Positions 42,955 through 54,429 of a stretch of DNA of 60,000 nucleotides are shown in pieces. Origin of the DNA: Cristatella mucedo (taxonomy: Eukaryota; Bryozoa; Phylactolaemata; Cristatellidae); contig WPIO01000090.1 in the NCBI GenBank assembly GCA_009760855.2, forward strand, positions 498,001 through 558,000, written 5' to 3'. The position numbers and the translations under genes are program-made. The notes beneath the pieces are model-generated. The model was not told the origin of the DNA and made no database searches. It was given only the letters and a program-made list of their open reading frames with translations. Each line of letters starts with the position of its first letter. Within the stretch, counting starts at the first letter, position 1.

Positions 42955-44783
42955 AAGTTTCCTACCCACTCAAAATGTAACAGCGAAAGTGGGAAAAAGC
43001 ATACACAAGATCTGGACAGACTGTCCATCGACAGGCATATGAAAACTACTGTAGGTCTTACCAATCGATCATAGACAAGACAAAGCCTAGCTTCTATGGA
43101 AAAATTGTTGAATCACAGATTCACAATCCAAAAATGCTGATTTCGACGATAAACCATCTCCTCAACAACTCCCAGGTCAGCTCCTTACCTGATGATCCTT
43201 GTGATGATTTAGCCGATCGCTTCTCTCGATTATTTGGGCAGAAGATAGACCAGATCAAGGATTCCATCTCTGCAATGACCACACCTCCACTAGAATGCTG
43301 TCCCCCGATTCCTGGCTGCACCTCAACGTCTACATTTATGCAGGTCATTAGTGATCTGGTCCCTAAGTTTGAATCTCAATCTAAGAAGACAACAAGTCAT
43401 CTAGACCCTTTTTCCCATTGTCCTGCTTCTACGTTGCATTGATCTGCTGCTGCCATGCTTAACTAACATCAGTAATATGTCATTAGCCTCTGGTAATGTA
43501 CAAGCACCTTTCAAAAAAGCTCTAGTCAGGCCAGCTCTCATGAAATCGACACTAGACCAAGAGAACTTAAGCAAATACCGCCCAGTCTCCTTTCCACCAT
43601 TCCAATAAAAAACACTGGAACGCATCGTGGCAGACCTGCTGAACTTAAATATCGAAACCTCACACCTTGCTAGTAAGTTCCAGTCTGGCTTTAGAGATAA
43701 TCACTCCACAGAGTCAGCATTGCTTAGGGTATACAACAACCTACTTAGGAATGCAGATATGGGTAGAGTATCTCTTCTTCTTTTGCCCAATCTTTTGGCA
43801 GGTTTTGATACCACCGATCACAAAGTTCTTCTAGAGCTCCTCTTCTCTCGTCTGGTCGTTACTGGCACTGCTCTGCAGTGATTTAGGTCCTATCTTAGTG
43901 GGAGACTCCAGAGTATTGACGTGAATGAAAAAAGATCATCTGAGGCACCTCTGAAGTATGGCGTACCTCAGGGCTCTATGAGAGGTCCGGTTCTTTTCAC
44001 GGTTTATACTCTCTCTCTTGTACATGTGATTGCCAAGCACAATCTAAGCTTTCACGTCTTTGTGGATGACACTCAGTTGTATCTTTGCTTTGATCCCTCC
44101 CAGCCTTCGAGCACCTCTAATTCTCTCAACTCACTTGCTGCTCACTCATATCCGGTCTTGACTTCTGCAACTCACTTTTTACTGGCCTACCGGCATGTGT
44201 GATCAGGCGATTGCAGCTGGTGCAAAACTCTGCAGCTAGGCATGTCTGTCGTGAGCGTCGAAGTTGCCACATTACTCCACTTCTCGCCGACCTGCACTGG
44301 CTACCAGTCAAGCAAAGAATTGACTACAAAGTTTTGTCGCTCAATTTTAGGTCACTTCATTCTTTCGCTCAAGCCTACCTCGCATATATACTCGCCCATC
44401 AGGCCAAGCATCGTACCACCCGATTTTCGGAATCCAAAAGTCTACAAATCTCCCAAAAAACCTCAAATCCTTAGGAGTCGATGCATTTAGTCCGTATGCT
44501 CCCAAAGCCTGGAACTCCCTCCTGCTTTGTGTCAGAATATCTCTGACTTCACAGCATGTAAAAAGAACTTGAAACATACCTATTTAGGACAGCATTTAGT
44601 TGGTCCCTGCGATTCGTCTTTGCTTTGCCTATGCGTGCTGAAACAGTGTATGCGGCCACTAACCACATTTGCATGCTGTCTTTGTGCTTGTCACCCCTAA
44701 CCATGTTAATCATTCGTTTGATTATCAAGCATGATAGTACTCACCATTCATTGCATTTACCTTTGCAGCAAATGTAAAGCGCC

Positions 44784-44819
<36 letters not shown>

Positions 44820-44880
44820 AAGTTCTCTGAGGGCGCCTTACGAAGTACATTATTATTATTATTATTATAATTAATAAATA
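42955..44880 (+). mobile_element. Near-complete RT-region L2 copy with internal deletion and GA expansion
   Basis: Starts in the linker (VHRQAYENYCRSYQSIIDKT at about 43020), continues STINHLLNNSQVSSLPDDPC, the pre-RT block and RT motifs A and B. YADD is changed to FVDD at about 44060. It then jumps at about 44143 from LNSLAA to LDFCNSLF, losing roughly 330 bp of the thumb. The C-terminus, 3' UTR and hairpin follow, with (GA)n grown inside the hairpin (44785-44817) and (ATT)n at the end. Confidence 0.92.
44785..44817. repeat. (GA)n expansion inside the L2 terminal hairpin
   Basis: Other copies read cctagagagagattaag at this point. Here the gagaga core has grown to about 16 units, so the microsatellite was seeded by the L2 tail itself. 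Confidence 0.92.
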
Positions 44881-45754
44881 AATTATAGCATTTACAAGGA
44901 AGTCGAAATTTAACAATCAAGACGTATTATGGGTTAACATGCTCTTAAAAAAAGCTTGGTGTGGACAGAGTAGTACCATTTACAGGGCGTGAACATCAGT
45001 TCTCAGCATTATTGAATCTTTCCATCAGTGTACCCATTTCAAAAAGAGAATTAAGATGCGATATCATCTATAGGTACTGGGCCCTATTACAACCTCATGT
45101 AAAGAATGATTTACATACAACAGTAGGTTTAATTCCAATAATTCAGCAAACAGACATCCTAATTGTGACCTCAGTCTTGCCGGACTCGTTAATAAATGGG
45201 CAGCAATATGTCGGCGTCAGATGTTGGACAAGTACTATCTGTCAGAGAGTATAAACTTCACGAGTCTCGTGGTTATTTTACGACTCAGTAAGATCTTCGT
45301 AGACTAGTGAAGCTCGGTTGCACTGAGCTTTTACTTTCGTAGCTAGCATTATAGAGGGAAGATAGCCTTCTTGGGTAAACCGAACTTGAGCTAAAGTAAG
45401 GACAAACATCTCGACTGCTATTCTGGCCTAAGTTGGGTTGCCGAATAGATGATGGGTTCGAATGACAAGAGTGACGGGGCTTCTGGCCTAAGATTGTATG
45501 CATTTTAGATCCATAATTAGACCTCATATGTACTCAGATTTTAGAAAACTCAGGAAACTCAGCCGTGTGGCAAGTAAAGCCACAATTTTAAAAATGTATA
45601 GCTATTGGAGCCAATTCATGGTGCATTTGCAATCTGGAAATATCAAATACTATTAGATTCGAATAAAGTGTTGAGCTATGGAATTCCAATAGCGAATTAG
45701 CCGTTACGATATCTTGTAGCTACTGCAACAGTCGCACAAAAAAATAATCACTTT
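44881..45754. other. Unrecognised; one 97-residue open frame
   Basis: The frame at 44961-45254 (MDRVVPFTGREHQFSALLNL onward) has normal composition, and an acag upstream of GGCGTG could be an acceptor. I recognise no family, so it is not called as a gene. Confidence 0.35.
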
Positions 45755-46245
45755 TAGCTCACTTCGTTGTTCGGTTCCAGCCTATCATTCAGATCTATTG
45801 CCTATCCGGGCTAAGCGATTAACACACGTTTTCGGACTCTATAGGTTAACTATTCCTATTAAAAATCTCAAATCCTTTAGAGACCACGCCTTCAGTTGGT
45901 TGTTATGCTCCCTAAGCTAGGAGCTCACTCCCGACTTGCCTGAGAACATCTCTTGACTTGATCGCATTTAAAAGAAACTAAAGACTCACCTATTTCTTCC
46001 GCCCTTCATAAGGTCCCTGTCATTTTTTCTTCTTGTGCTTATGCATGCTAAGATAGTCTCAATGCAGCCACTAAACTTGGTTACACGCCGACTCTGTGCA
46101 CATTACCCCTAACTATTTTAATATTGTTGTTTATTGAAAGCGCTATAACTAGCCGTTGAGCCGTGTTTTCTTTGCATTATATTCAAATTACCTAGAAAGA
46201 GATTGAGTTCTCTGAATTGGCTTTATCAATATTATTAGTAAAAAA
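45755..46245 (+). mobile_element. Degenerate L2 3' end copy
   Basis: C-terminal sequence (acgttttcggactctatagg, aatcctttagagaccacgcc), then the 3' UTR and a decayed hairpin at 46190-46232, then ATT-like triplets. Confidence 0.8.
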
Positions 46246-46355
46246 CCTATTACTAGTAATAATGAGAGGGACAGCTGGTGTCGGCCGTCCTACTAGATGA
46301 GCCGCCACTTTAAATCGTACTTATTTATGGTTGTTGACTAAGCAGTTCCCAGATA

Positions 46356-46575
46356 CATTACATTACATTACATTACATTACATTACATTACATTACATTA
46401 CATTACATTACATTACATTACATTACATTACATTACATTACATTACATTACATTACATTACATCACATTACATTACATTACATTACATTACATTACATTA
46501 CATTACATTACATTACATTACATTACATTACATTACATTACATTACATTACATTACATTACATTACATTACATTA
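46356..46575. repeat. (CATTA)44 microsatellite
   Basis: A perfect pentamer array of about 44 units with a single catca variant at 46461. The open frame through it (HYITL repeat) is an artefact. Confidence 0.98.
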
Positions 46576-47213
46576 TAGGCATTGTACCAACCCTTAAGCC
46601 ACCTAATTGTACTGCAGCTCCCACTCAAATTTAGGCGATTGATTCTTTTTTTGCTCAGGAATTTCACGCCCTTATTCTTGTTAGTAAAATTGGCAAGACA
46701 ATTATTGCTTCGGGCTCAGTGTTAATTATTAGAAATGGAACTCAAGGAATCAACAAATTTGATGATAAGAACCATACTAAATGAGAAATATGCTTTGAAA
46801 TGCTGTTAAGCATAAACATATTAATACTATAAAGTATGCTGCCTTTGGATTCGCTCGGCTCATTCGCGTTATATACGTGCATTAAATGTAACTTACTGGA
46901 GTAACGGTCACTATCTCGCCGCTTGACCAGGTAAGGACCAACGAAGTTTCTCGCTTAAATTAGCCGAACATGCTGTTGCAGCCTCAAAGCGTTAATCGTT
47001 TGCAGGCTTGGTTCTGCGGCTATTTCTTAAGGGTTACCATCTGAATATAAGAAGTAAAAGAATGTTCCCATTGAACCATGTAACAAGTGTTGTAACTCCT
47101 ATTTTTAACCTGCAATTGTAGTTTTCCGCAAAATGCGTACTAAAATAATTTATGTGTTTACCTTTAGACCTTCCCCTATTATCCTCTACATACCTATATA
47201 CCCTACGTATATA

Positions 47214-47242
47214 TAAATTAATAAATACATATATATATATAC

Positions 47243-47278
<36 letters not shown>
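47214..47278. repeat. (AT)n / (GT)n compound microsatellite
   Basis: Short ATA/TA runs pass into about 16 GT units at 47246-47278. Confidence 0.92.
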
Positions 47279-47281
<3 letters not shown>

Positions 47282-47851
47282 TGCGTGTATAAATGTATCG
47301 ACCTAGATTTGGCGTTAGACTTCTATATAAGAAAACAACGACTAATTGACACCTGGTGCAAGCGGGTTATAGCATTACTTATCTTTTTAAATATTCTCAG
47401 CCAAGTCAGGTATCGATAGAGACATGATATTGTCTTAGGATTTCAAAACATCTGAAGGAAATTTCCGAGCTGGTGGCATTGTGCCAATAGTCAATGGGTA
47501 GTAGCTCCATTACACAGGGTGCTGCCAGTAATTCAGGGGAGATCAGAGAAAGTTAGGAAACCTCGTGTAAGCCAAGCTGCTTGATAGGGAGCCAGCACTA
47601 GTAGTCGAGACCTAATTAACTGTAGCATTAAAATAATGTTTGATTCTCAATCCAGCATTTCCTGCTAAAGATTGACATATGAACTATAGACTAACGAAGT
47701 AAAAATGTAATATCGTAGCAAGTATTGGGATACAGAACTAATTCTGCTTCTTGCCATCGCATGGAAAAAGTTGTCAGTTTACCCTTGCAGAAGATATTAA
47801 ATTCTTAAAAAAGGAAGGCTAACTTTAATTGTATTGATATCTCTTGTGCAG

Positions 47852-47890
47852 GATACAGAGTATTCAATGCTAGCAGCTACAGTACAAGCA
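47852..47890 (+). CDS. Possible 39-bp cassette exon between the two kinase ends
   Basis: A pyrimidine-rich tract and cttgtgcag acceptor precede GAT ACA GAG..., and a gtgagt donor follows after 13 codons (DTEYSMLAATVQA). Both ends are phase 0, so it could sit between exon 8 and the terminal exon at 52762. There is no recognisable homology, so this is splice-site evidence only. Confidence 0.2.
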
Positions 47891-48335
47891 GTGAGTCCTG
47901 GTATGTAAGTTAACGTAATTTGGTTCAGGCCAAAACGTTAATCATGCCACCCACGTTGGTGGCCATATTTTAGAGCCATATGTTAATCTAGTCTTTTGAA
48001 GCCAACCTTCGAGTTTACACCCGGAATCTTGAAAAAGTCATGGAGTTTTTTTACTCAATCCTTGCTAGTTGTACGATGAAGCCCTATTATAAAGCGACCT
48101 TGATCGTGAAAAGGCATCGACCTTATCGAACTGTCCGGAACCTGCTGAAAATCTCTAACATGCCCGACCGTTCAAGATGCAAACCAGAAATCATTGTGAT
48201 CTCAGTGGATTCAAGGCACAGGGCACAAGTGATACTTCAGTTCTTAATGTTAGCAATCAAATTATTTACGGAAATGATTACTGGAATGTCACTGCCCATA
48301 CAATCATTAAATAAAATAAATATAAGATGATTAAT

Positions 48336-48493
48336 AAGCCTCTTTTGTATCGCGACAGAAGAGCCTTGATGGCTATCACCACCACTTGCAGCCAGCGGCG
48401 ATAAAGGATCGCCCACCACAGGATTGGAACCCACAACCTCAGGGCCGAGGTTGTGAAAAGCTACCACCTTACCTAGTGAGCCATTATGGCTCA
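48336..48493 (-). mobile_element. tRNA-derived SINE family 1, copy d
   Basis: A near full-length copy running from taataagcctcttttgtatc to ccattatggctca on the plus strand, with box-B-like GGTTCCAATCC on the minus strand. It lies directly before a different LINE lineage starting at 48494. Confidence 0.75.
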
Positions 48494-49640
48494 CCGTATG
48501 CTAGGTCTATCAACGGCATTCAATACCGTTGATCACGGTGTCCAACTTGAGCGATGAAGAACAACGGCATTTTAACGAGGCACTGTCATAGTTCAAATCG
48601 TACCTGTATTATTAGGTTCAACCTGTGTTGTTTGCTAGTTCTGTCTCACCCACGAGATTGGTCACATGTGGAGTCCCTCAAGGGTTAGTCCTCGGTCCCT
48701 TGCCATTCTCCATTTATGCTGAACTTCTGGGAAAAGTAATTAAGGCCTATGGAGTAGGATATCATTTTTATTCTAAACATAGTCAGCTGTATTTTTTATT
48801 CCAACCGTCAAAATCTGCTGCGGCAACTGATAAACCGAATGTTTGTCTTGCAAAAATTTGATCCTGGACGTCAGAAAATTTCTTGAAACTAAATGACTAG
48901 AAAACTGAACTGCTGCTCATAGGACACCCTAAGCCTGCGGCTGGATTAAAAGACTTTTCTCTTCTAATAGGTTACGCTGTTGTGCAACCATCAAAACGGG
49001 CTCAAAATTTAGGTGACGTTTTCAAAAGCTGGTTAAATTTTAAGAGCTCCATTCTGAAGACTGCTACTACAGCTAGCCCTCACGCCCGATCCCTGTCCAA
49101 GATAAGGAGCCGTCTTCCACGGTGGCTTGCAAAAAATAACTAGCTCCTCAGTTATGTTTCTGCTGGATTATTGTTATTCCCTTTTGGCTGGGCTACCAAA
49201 GCTGCTAGGCTAGTTTTCAAATACCAGACGTTTGACCATGCGTCTCATTAGCTAAAAGAGATTGGATGACTGCTGGTTGACCAACGGGTACTAAGCAAGG
49301 TTTCTTAGGCTGACCCACAAGGCCGGCCATGGCTTGGCTCCTTCATACCTAATGGACCGGTGCACCAGTTTCAGCTTCCTCGTACCATCAGGTCCTGTGA
49401 GAATTATAAACTAGTGGAGTCATTCCTCAGCTCAAAGACCATTGGCAGCAAAAACATGATCTCTACAGGTTCTAGACTGTGAGAATTGCTTCAGCAATTC
49501 TTGTGCAATGGCAACTAATCTCCGTCTGCCGACTAAGGCTCATCCTTTCCAGCAGTCCTGAGCTGCTACTTCCATTCCACTCACTACCTAAACTGGTCTC
49601 TTGACTCTGCAATGCTTCCCACTTTCTCTTTGTTGCCTGA
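48494..49640 (+). mobile_element. Reverse-transcriptase remnant of a different CR1/L2-type LINE
   Basis: The translation shows LSTAFNTVDH (motif A), GVPQGLVLGPLPFSIYAELL (motif B), GVGYHFYSKHSQLYFLF (motif C, catalytic YADD lost) and ENFLKLND.KTELLLIG. These residues differ consistently from the abundant L2 here (YTLPLADVI, FYADDTQLYLCF), so it is another lineage. Several stops; inactive. The preceding SINE may sit at its 5' edge. Confidence 0.7.
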
Positions 49641-49689
49641 GATGAAGTATGTCAACTGCCAAATGCATACGGAAAGCCGGTTAAGCTGT

Positions 49690-50984
49690 GAGTGGGCTAT
49701 ACAAAAATCTCCTGTGGAAAATTCATTGTCTTCAGGGCTTTGCTGAGTTAGAGACGGAGAAATATCACATCTCAGTGAGCGACATCAAAGGATCTTGTGA
49801 ATGCACAATGAACAGCCGAAGAAGCTCTGATTACTATAGAAAAAACTGCAGTGATCTGTGCTGGATCTGGTTTGCTTCGTGGTTTAAATACTCTCTCTTG
49901 CAATTGTTATTGTCGATCAAAATCTAGACTTTCACTTCTCGTCAGAAGCCATTTAATTCTACCTTCGCTTTGGTCACTCCCAGCCATCCAGCAGGTCGAT
50001 TTCTCTCAACTTACTTACTGAATTTGCTGATTAAAGCAATCGCCGTTTTCATCATGTCTGAGGACACTATTAGGCTGGGCTTGTTATGAATATAAATGTT
50101 AATGCTATGCTTATGGTCATTGAACATGCCTATGCAAAAAAATCATTCGTTCAGGCTTCCCTTTAAGCGAATGGAGATTTGCTACAAAGTGGTTGAGTTC
50201 TTGGAGAGTATTCTGCTAAAATGTATCATCATTTTTATTATTATTATTAATATATGGGCGGCAGCCGATTAAAAAAAATCAATACTGATAAAACCAACCT
50301 ACAAGTTGTCGTTAAACCTAGTATCGTTCAGACACGGGAAAACTAGAAATTGAAAGCTCAAAGTTGCCTCTGATTGCATAAATTCTGTTCCTGTTTAAGT
50401 AGTCGTCTAATGAAAACAACATTTCATTAGACGATTATATCAGCTCCACAGCCAAGTATACATACTGGGAGGTTCACACTATTGCTAAAATTTGGCTTCG
50501 TTTAGACGGCGATACTAAGTTTAAAGTGGTTTAATCATGCTTGAAATTCCCTTTCAGATTTTATTGCTCACTGTTTGCTGGTTTCCCAAGACGTGCAACA
50601 AAGCACTCTAAAGTGGTGCAGAACTCATCAGCTAGCTTTGTCTATAGCCTAGCAGTTGCCAAATAACTTCGTTTCTCTCAAACCTGCACTCTTTCCCAGT
50701 CAAGCAGCATATTGACTTTAAAGTTCGGTGACTTTCTTTCAAATTCCTTAATTATCCCGTTAAAGCCTATCTATAGGAGCTACATTACAAATCGGTGAAG
50801 AATCATTAAACTCGCTGTTCTGCCTTAAATGATTAGCCATAATTTGAATGTGTCAAATCTACTCCCCCCACTAGGCTATGCATCGTACTACCCGCTTTTC
50901 GGAATCCAACAGTTTACCAATACCTCGTACAAACATCAAATCCTTAGGAGACCGTACATTTAGTTTGTATGCTTCCAAAGACTG

Positions 50985-51029
<45 letters not shown>

Positions 51030-51345
51030 ACTTGAGCTAGAACATGCGCGACCGAATTTAAAAAGAACTTAAAACGCACCTATTTAGGACAGCATTTAGT
51101 AGGTCCCTGTGATTCGTCCTTCATGTGCTTGTGCATGCTGACACTGTTCGTGCTGCCACTAACCACATTTGCATGCTGACCATGAGCATTATACCCCTAA
51201 CCATGTTATTCGTGTTCTTTATCAAGCATAATATTAGTGAGCATTCAATCGCGTTTGCCTGTGCAGCAAATGTAAAGCGCCTAGAAAGAGATTGTGTTCT
51301 CTGAGGACGCTTTATCAAGTGCACTATTTTTATTATTATTGCTAT
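49690..51345 (+). mobile_element. Old sense L2 copy with embedded tail and CT expansion
   Basis: RT segment at 49760-50040 (equivalents of YTLPLADVI and CFDPSQPSS), interrupted at about 50060-50250 by an L2-like 3' tail ending (ATT)n, then KINTDKTNL...VKPSIVQ at about 50280 to the C-terminus. At 50990 the codons for NSLP have become a (CT)n run. The 3' UTR and hairpin end at about 51330. Confidence 0.75.
50989..51028. repeat. (CT)n expansion within L2 coding sequence
   Basis: Other copies read ggaactccctcccgacctg here; this copy has about 20 CT units. Another microsatellite seeded in L2 sequence. Confidence 0.92.
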
Positions 51346-51409
51346 TATTATGTTTAGACAACATTGGCGATCGTAGCTTCAGTCCTAATTCTCCAAAGTC
51401 CGAAAATCA

Positions 51410-52385
51410 CTACCAAAGCTGGATTCAAAGTGCATAGAAGAAAATTGATCACTCTTAAGGTCGAAATAACCCCTCTCTGATCTTCAAAATTGATACCGAG
51501 AAAAAATGCTGATGATATTTGGCACTGGAGTCTAGGTAAGCTGGTTCGGTTAATCCATAACTAGTGTTTTTTTTCTTATTCTGTTTAAGAAAGTTTTTTC
51601 CTATCCATTTAAGAATGTCGTCAGTACAGCCAGAAAGCTGGCTGAAATACTTTGGTATGCCAGATGGCTTGTAATGGTCAAACCAAAGGTACAAACAGTG
51701 TCATTTGCATACTAGTAATAGCCTATATTGTCCATGGCAACCATTTCGGCAAGAGGGGAAGTATAAATTGAAAAAAGAAAGGTACCAACAATAATAGCAA
51801 ATTAAACAGCCTCTTTTTGTATAGCGACAGAAGAGCCTTAACTGCTATCACCACAGCGAGCAGTGGTGATAAAGGATCTCCCACCACAGGAATCAAACCC
51901 ATGACCTCAGGACCGAGGCCGCGAAAGCAACCGCTTTACCTGGTGTGCCATCACGGCTCACCAAGCACAGAGCCCTGAGATACCCAATACTTACATGGTT
52001 TCTAGGACAATTTACTTGCATTCACATCACTCCCATCGAGTGTCCCGCTCAGATAGTAGTTAGGATATTCCAGCTCAGCACCAGAGGTTCCCAAGAAAGG
52101 TGAGAAGCACCCGAGAAGGACTCTGTGAGCGATCTTATCAAAAGCTGCTGGTAGATCAATAAGGACAAGCAGAGGGACTCTATGTGAGCTCGCATTAATA
52201 TTCATGTGATTATGCACCTGAAGCAATGCTGACTCCAAGGAGTGACTAGCTCTCTGTTTAGACTGGAACTTACTAGCTAGGTGCGAAGCTTCAAAATATT
52301 CGTTCATATTTTCTGTTTCTGTCATGAGTACTGTCCTAACTGCAGCCGTTTGGACAGGTACTGTTTTAATTAAGTGTAGCTTCAT
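51410..52385 (-). mobile_element. Antisense L2-type copy split by SINE copy e
   Basis: The minus strand gives WIGKNFLKQNKKKNTSYGL at about 51560-51620 and, right of the SINE, ASKFQSKQRASHSLESALLQ and VLIDLPAAFDKIAHRVLLGC. More diverged than most copies. Confidence 0.78.
51803..51962 (-). mobile_element. tRNA-derived SINE family 1, copy e, inserted in an L2
   Basis: A full-length copy ending ccatcacggctca on the plus strand. It interrupts an antisense L2: aagaaaggtaccaac on the left and caccaagcacagagccctg on the right correspond to adjacent L2 sequence. The shared accaa may be a short target-site duplication. Confidence 0.75.
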
Positions 52386-52761
52386 TTTAATTACTACTTA
52401 GCTAGAAAACGCACGTAATAGTAAGCAAAATTGTTTTTCATGATACAATGGATTGTAAATAAGACACGAAGATGTATAGCCGTAACTTTCGGTTGCAGCT
52501 ATGCCCAATGGCAGACGTTCAAATAGCCTTTTGTCTTCTGAAAAAATCAGGGCTTACAAATCTAGACCGTTTGTACTTGTTACGGTACTCGATAAAATTG
52601 TTTGTTAAGAAAGTGTCTTCAGTAGGTCCACACTGTAATCTTGGTACTTTTATCGAAGCGAATGGCCGTTGTAACTCAACAGCAATAATTTGAGATTGCT
52701 TTTCCTTAAGAAACAAACTTTCATGTCATGTTAAATGTGTATGTAGCTGCATGTCTCCTAG
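52386..52761. other. Sequence before terminal exon 2; nothing recognised
   Basis: Overlapping frames on opposite strands at 52472-52716 have no recognisable family. Confidence 0.45.
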
Positions 52762-52920
52762 GCTGCTATGGCCTATCCTTATCCACCGGTAACTGATTTG
52801 TATGCTGAATATGTGGGACCTGAGATGGAAGATTACCAGAGAAGGATGCCACTCGGTGAAGTACTAAATCTTATCGGCCAGTCTATTACAGTATATATAT
52901 ATCGGAAAACGTCAATCTGA
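52762..52920 (+). CDS. Second kinase terminal exon, version 2 (alternative last exon or paralogue remnant)
   Basis: The acceptor is atgtctcctag and the exon is in phase 0, so it could also follow exon 8. It reads AAMAYPYPPVTDLYAEYVGP, then EMEDYQRRMPLGEVLNLIGQ, then 12 more residues to a TGA at 52918. It shares (F/Y)(I/V)GPExxDYQ and a following EV..L helix with the exon at 39126, but has an N-terminal Pro/Tyr-rich stretch and a different tail. Either it is an alternative last exon of the same gene or it is left from a second gene copy; no other second-copy exon was recognised between 39237 and 52761. Confidence 0.62.
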   Translation, partial: AAMAYPYPPVTDLYAEYVGPEMEDYQRRMPLGEVLNLIGQSITVYIYRKTSI

Positions 52921-53060
52921 TAGCAAACGCATGTTAGGTGAGATAATGATGCATTGATGAACGCAATGATGAATTCACACGCGGATAATGTTCATGATTA
53001 AGTATTATGTTCTTTAAGTTTCATCTATCGACTTCATTACCTGTTCTTACTCTGCAAACG

Positions 53061-53066
53061 AATAAA
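53061..53066 (+). promoter_or_regulatory. Candidate poly(A) signal for terminal exon 2
   Basis: AATAAA occurs about 140 bp after the TGA at 52920, a plausible distance for a short 3' UTR. No transcript evidence is available. Confidence 0.35.
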
Positions 53067-53279
53067 GCTTTCAGATTTAGGTCATCAATTATGAGACGAT
53101 CTAGGTTGGCTAAAGTATTTACACGCTGTAACTTTTTTGGCAAATTAAATAGGAAAATGCAGATTTTTCGTTGTTATAGGATGAGTTAACCGTTTTGTAA
53201 TGTTGAATGGTCATAGAAAAAGCTTATTGGTCTGGGATCAGTCAGCAAGGAAGGGAAAATACCATCATAATGAGAGCTG

Positions 53280-53420
53280 CTAAGTGTGTAATTGGTACAC
53301 TTCTTCCCTTACAAACCAAAGACGGAGAATGGTGCACTGGCATTATATGTTACATATTTTCAAGAGACCTGGTTCAAATCCCAGCAATGCACTTTCTAGT
53401 TTGTATTAGCTAATTTACTC
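53280..53420 (+). other. Possible tRNA-like sequence
   Basis: gtgtgtaattggtacac could be a box-A-like arm, and a box-B-like ggttcaaatccc follows about 90 bp later. The spacing is too long for a tRNA and no acceptor stem closes. At best a decayed SINE head. Confidence 0.2.
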
Positions 53421-53454
53421 ATTTTAGCTTTTAAGTGCATAGCTTAACTTTAAT

Positions 53455-54115
53455 GTAGCCTAAAGGCATGTGCAATCAAGTAATTACAGTGGGTGCAAAA
53501 CTGTTTACTAGGTTTGTCTGTCGTGAGCTTCGCAGTTGCCCCATCATATAACTTCTCGCTGACCTGCACTGGCTAGCAGTCATGCAACGGGTCGACTTCA
53601 AAGTTTTATCACTAAATTTTAGATCACTTCGTTTTTTGGCTGCAGCCTAACTCTGAGATCTACTCCCCGCCAGGCCAAGTATCGCACCCCATTCTTTTTG
53701 GAATCTAACAGTTTACCAATACATCGTACAAACCTCAAATCCTTGGAAGACAGTGCATTTAGTTCATACGCTCCCAAGGCCTGGAACTACCTCCCGACAT
53801 GGGTGAGGGCATCCCCTGACTTGACCAAATTTAAAAAGAACCTAAAAACAAACATATTTAGAACAGCATGTAGTGGGTCCCAGTGATTCGTCCTTCAAGT
53901 ACCTCTGCCTGCTGACACTGTGAGTGCTGCAGCTAACCTCTTTTGCATGCTTACCCTGAGCATTTCGTACAAACCATGTTATTTCTGTTGTTTATCAAGC
54001 TCGATATCACTCGATATTATTACATTCGATCGTGTTTCTCTTTGCAGCAAATGTAAAGTGCCTAGAAAGAGATTGAGTTCTCTGAGAGTGCTATACCAAG
54101 TGCTTTAATAATATT
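53455..54115 (+). mobile_element. L2 3' end copy
   Basis: C-terminal coding sequence (FSSYAPKAWNYLPTW, LTKFKKNLKTNIFRTACSGS), then 3' UTR and terminal hairpin at 54050-54100 with ATT-like triplets. Confidence 0.88.
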
Positions 54116-54429
54116 ATTTTTACTATAGGTATCCCTTAATAAAATCAAATACCAATGATACCTGCTGCTACTACATCCTCATTCTTAAGCTGCCTGCACA
54201 TATATATCGTTTTAGGGCAATATCTCGATGCATATCATTGTATATAGCCACATCAATTAAGTGTGTTCTTCACTCGATAACTATACATTATTCATTTAAT
54301 ATTTTGAGCAGGTTTTAGTTGAACATTTAGTGGCTAAAACCTCGTCAGCTAAAAAAATAAATTTATAATCTCCGTGAGTCTGCTCGAATGTTCCATAACA
54401 ATAGCCAATGAAGAAGACTAAGTTCAGGA

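Larger units (their letters stand above)
46576..48335. other. Mostly unrecognised
   Basis: Holds the AT/GT microsatellite and the possible 39-bp cassette exon. A 96-residue frame at 48040-48330 could be the upstream part of the following LINE, but I could not align it. Confidence 0.4.

Noticed and set aside
46331-46597. 88-residue repeat protein with HYITL units
   Set aside because: Translation of (CATTA)n; there is no coding sequence outside the array.
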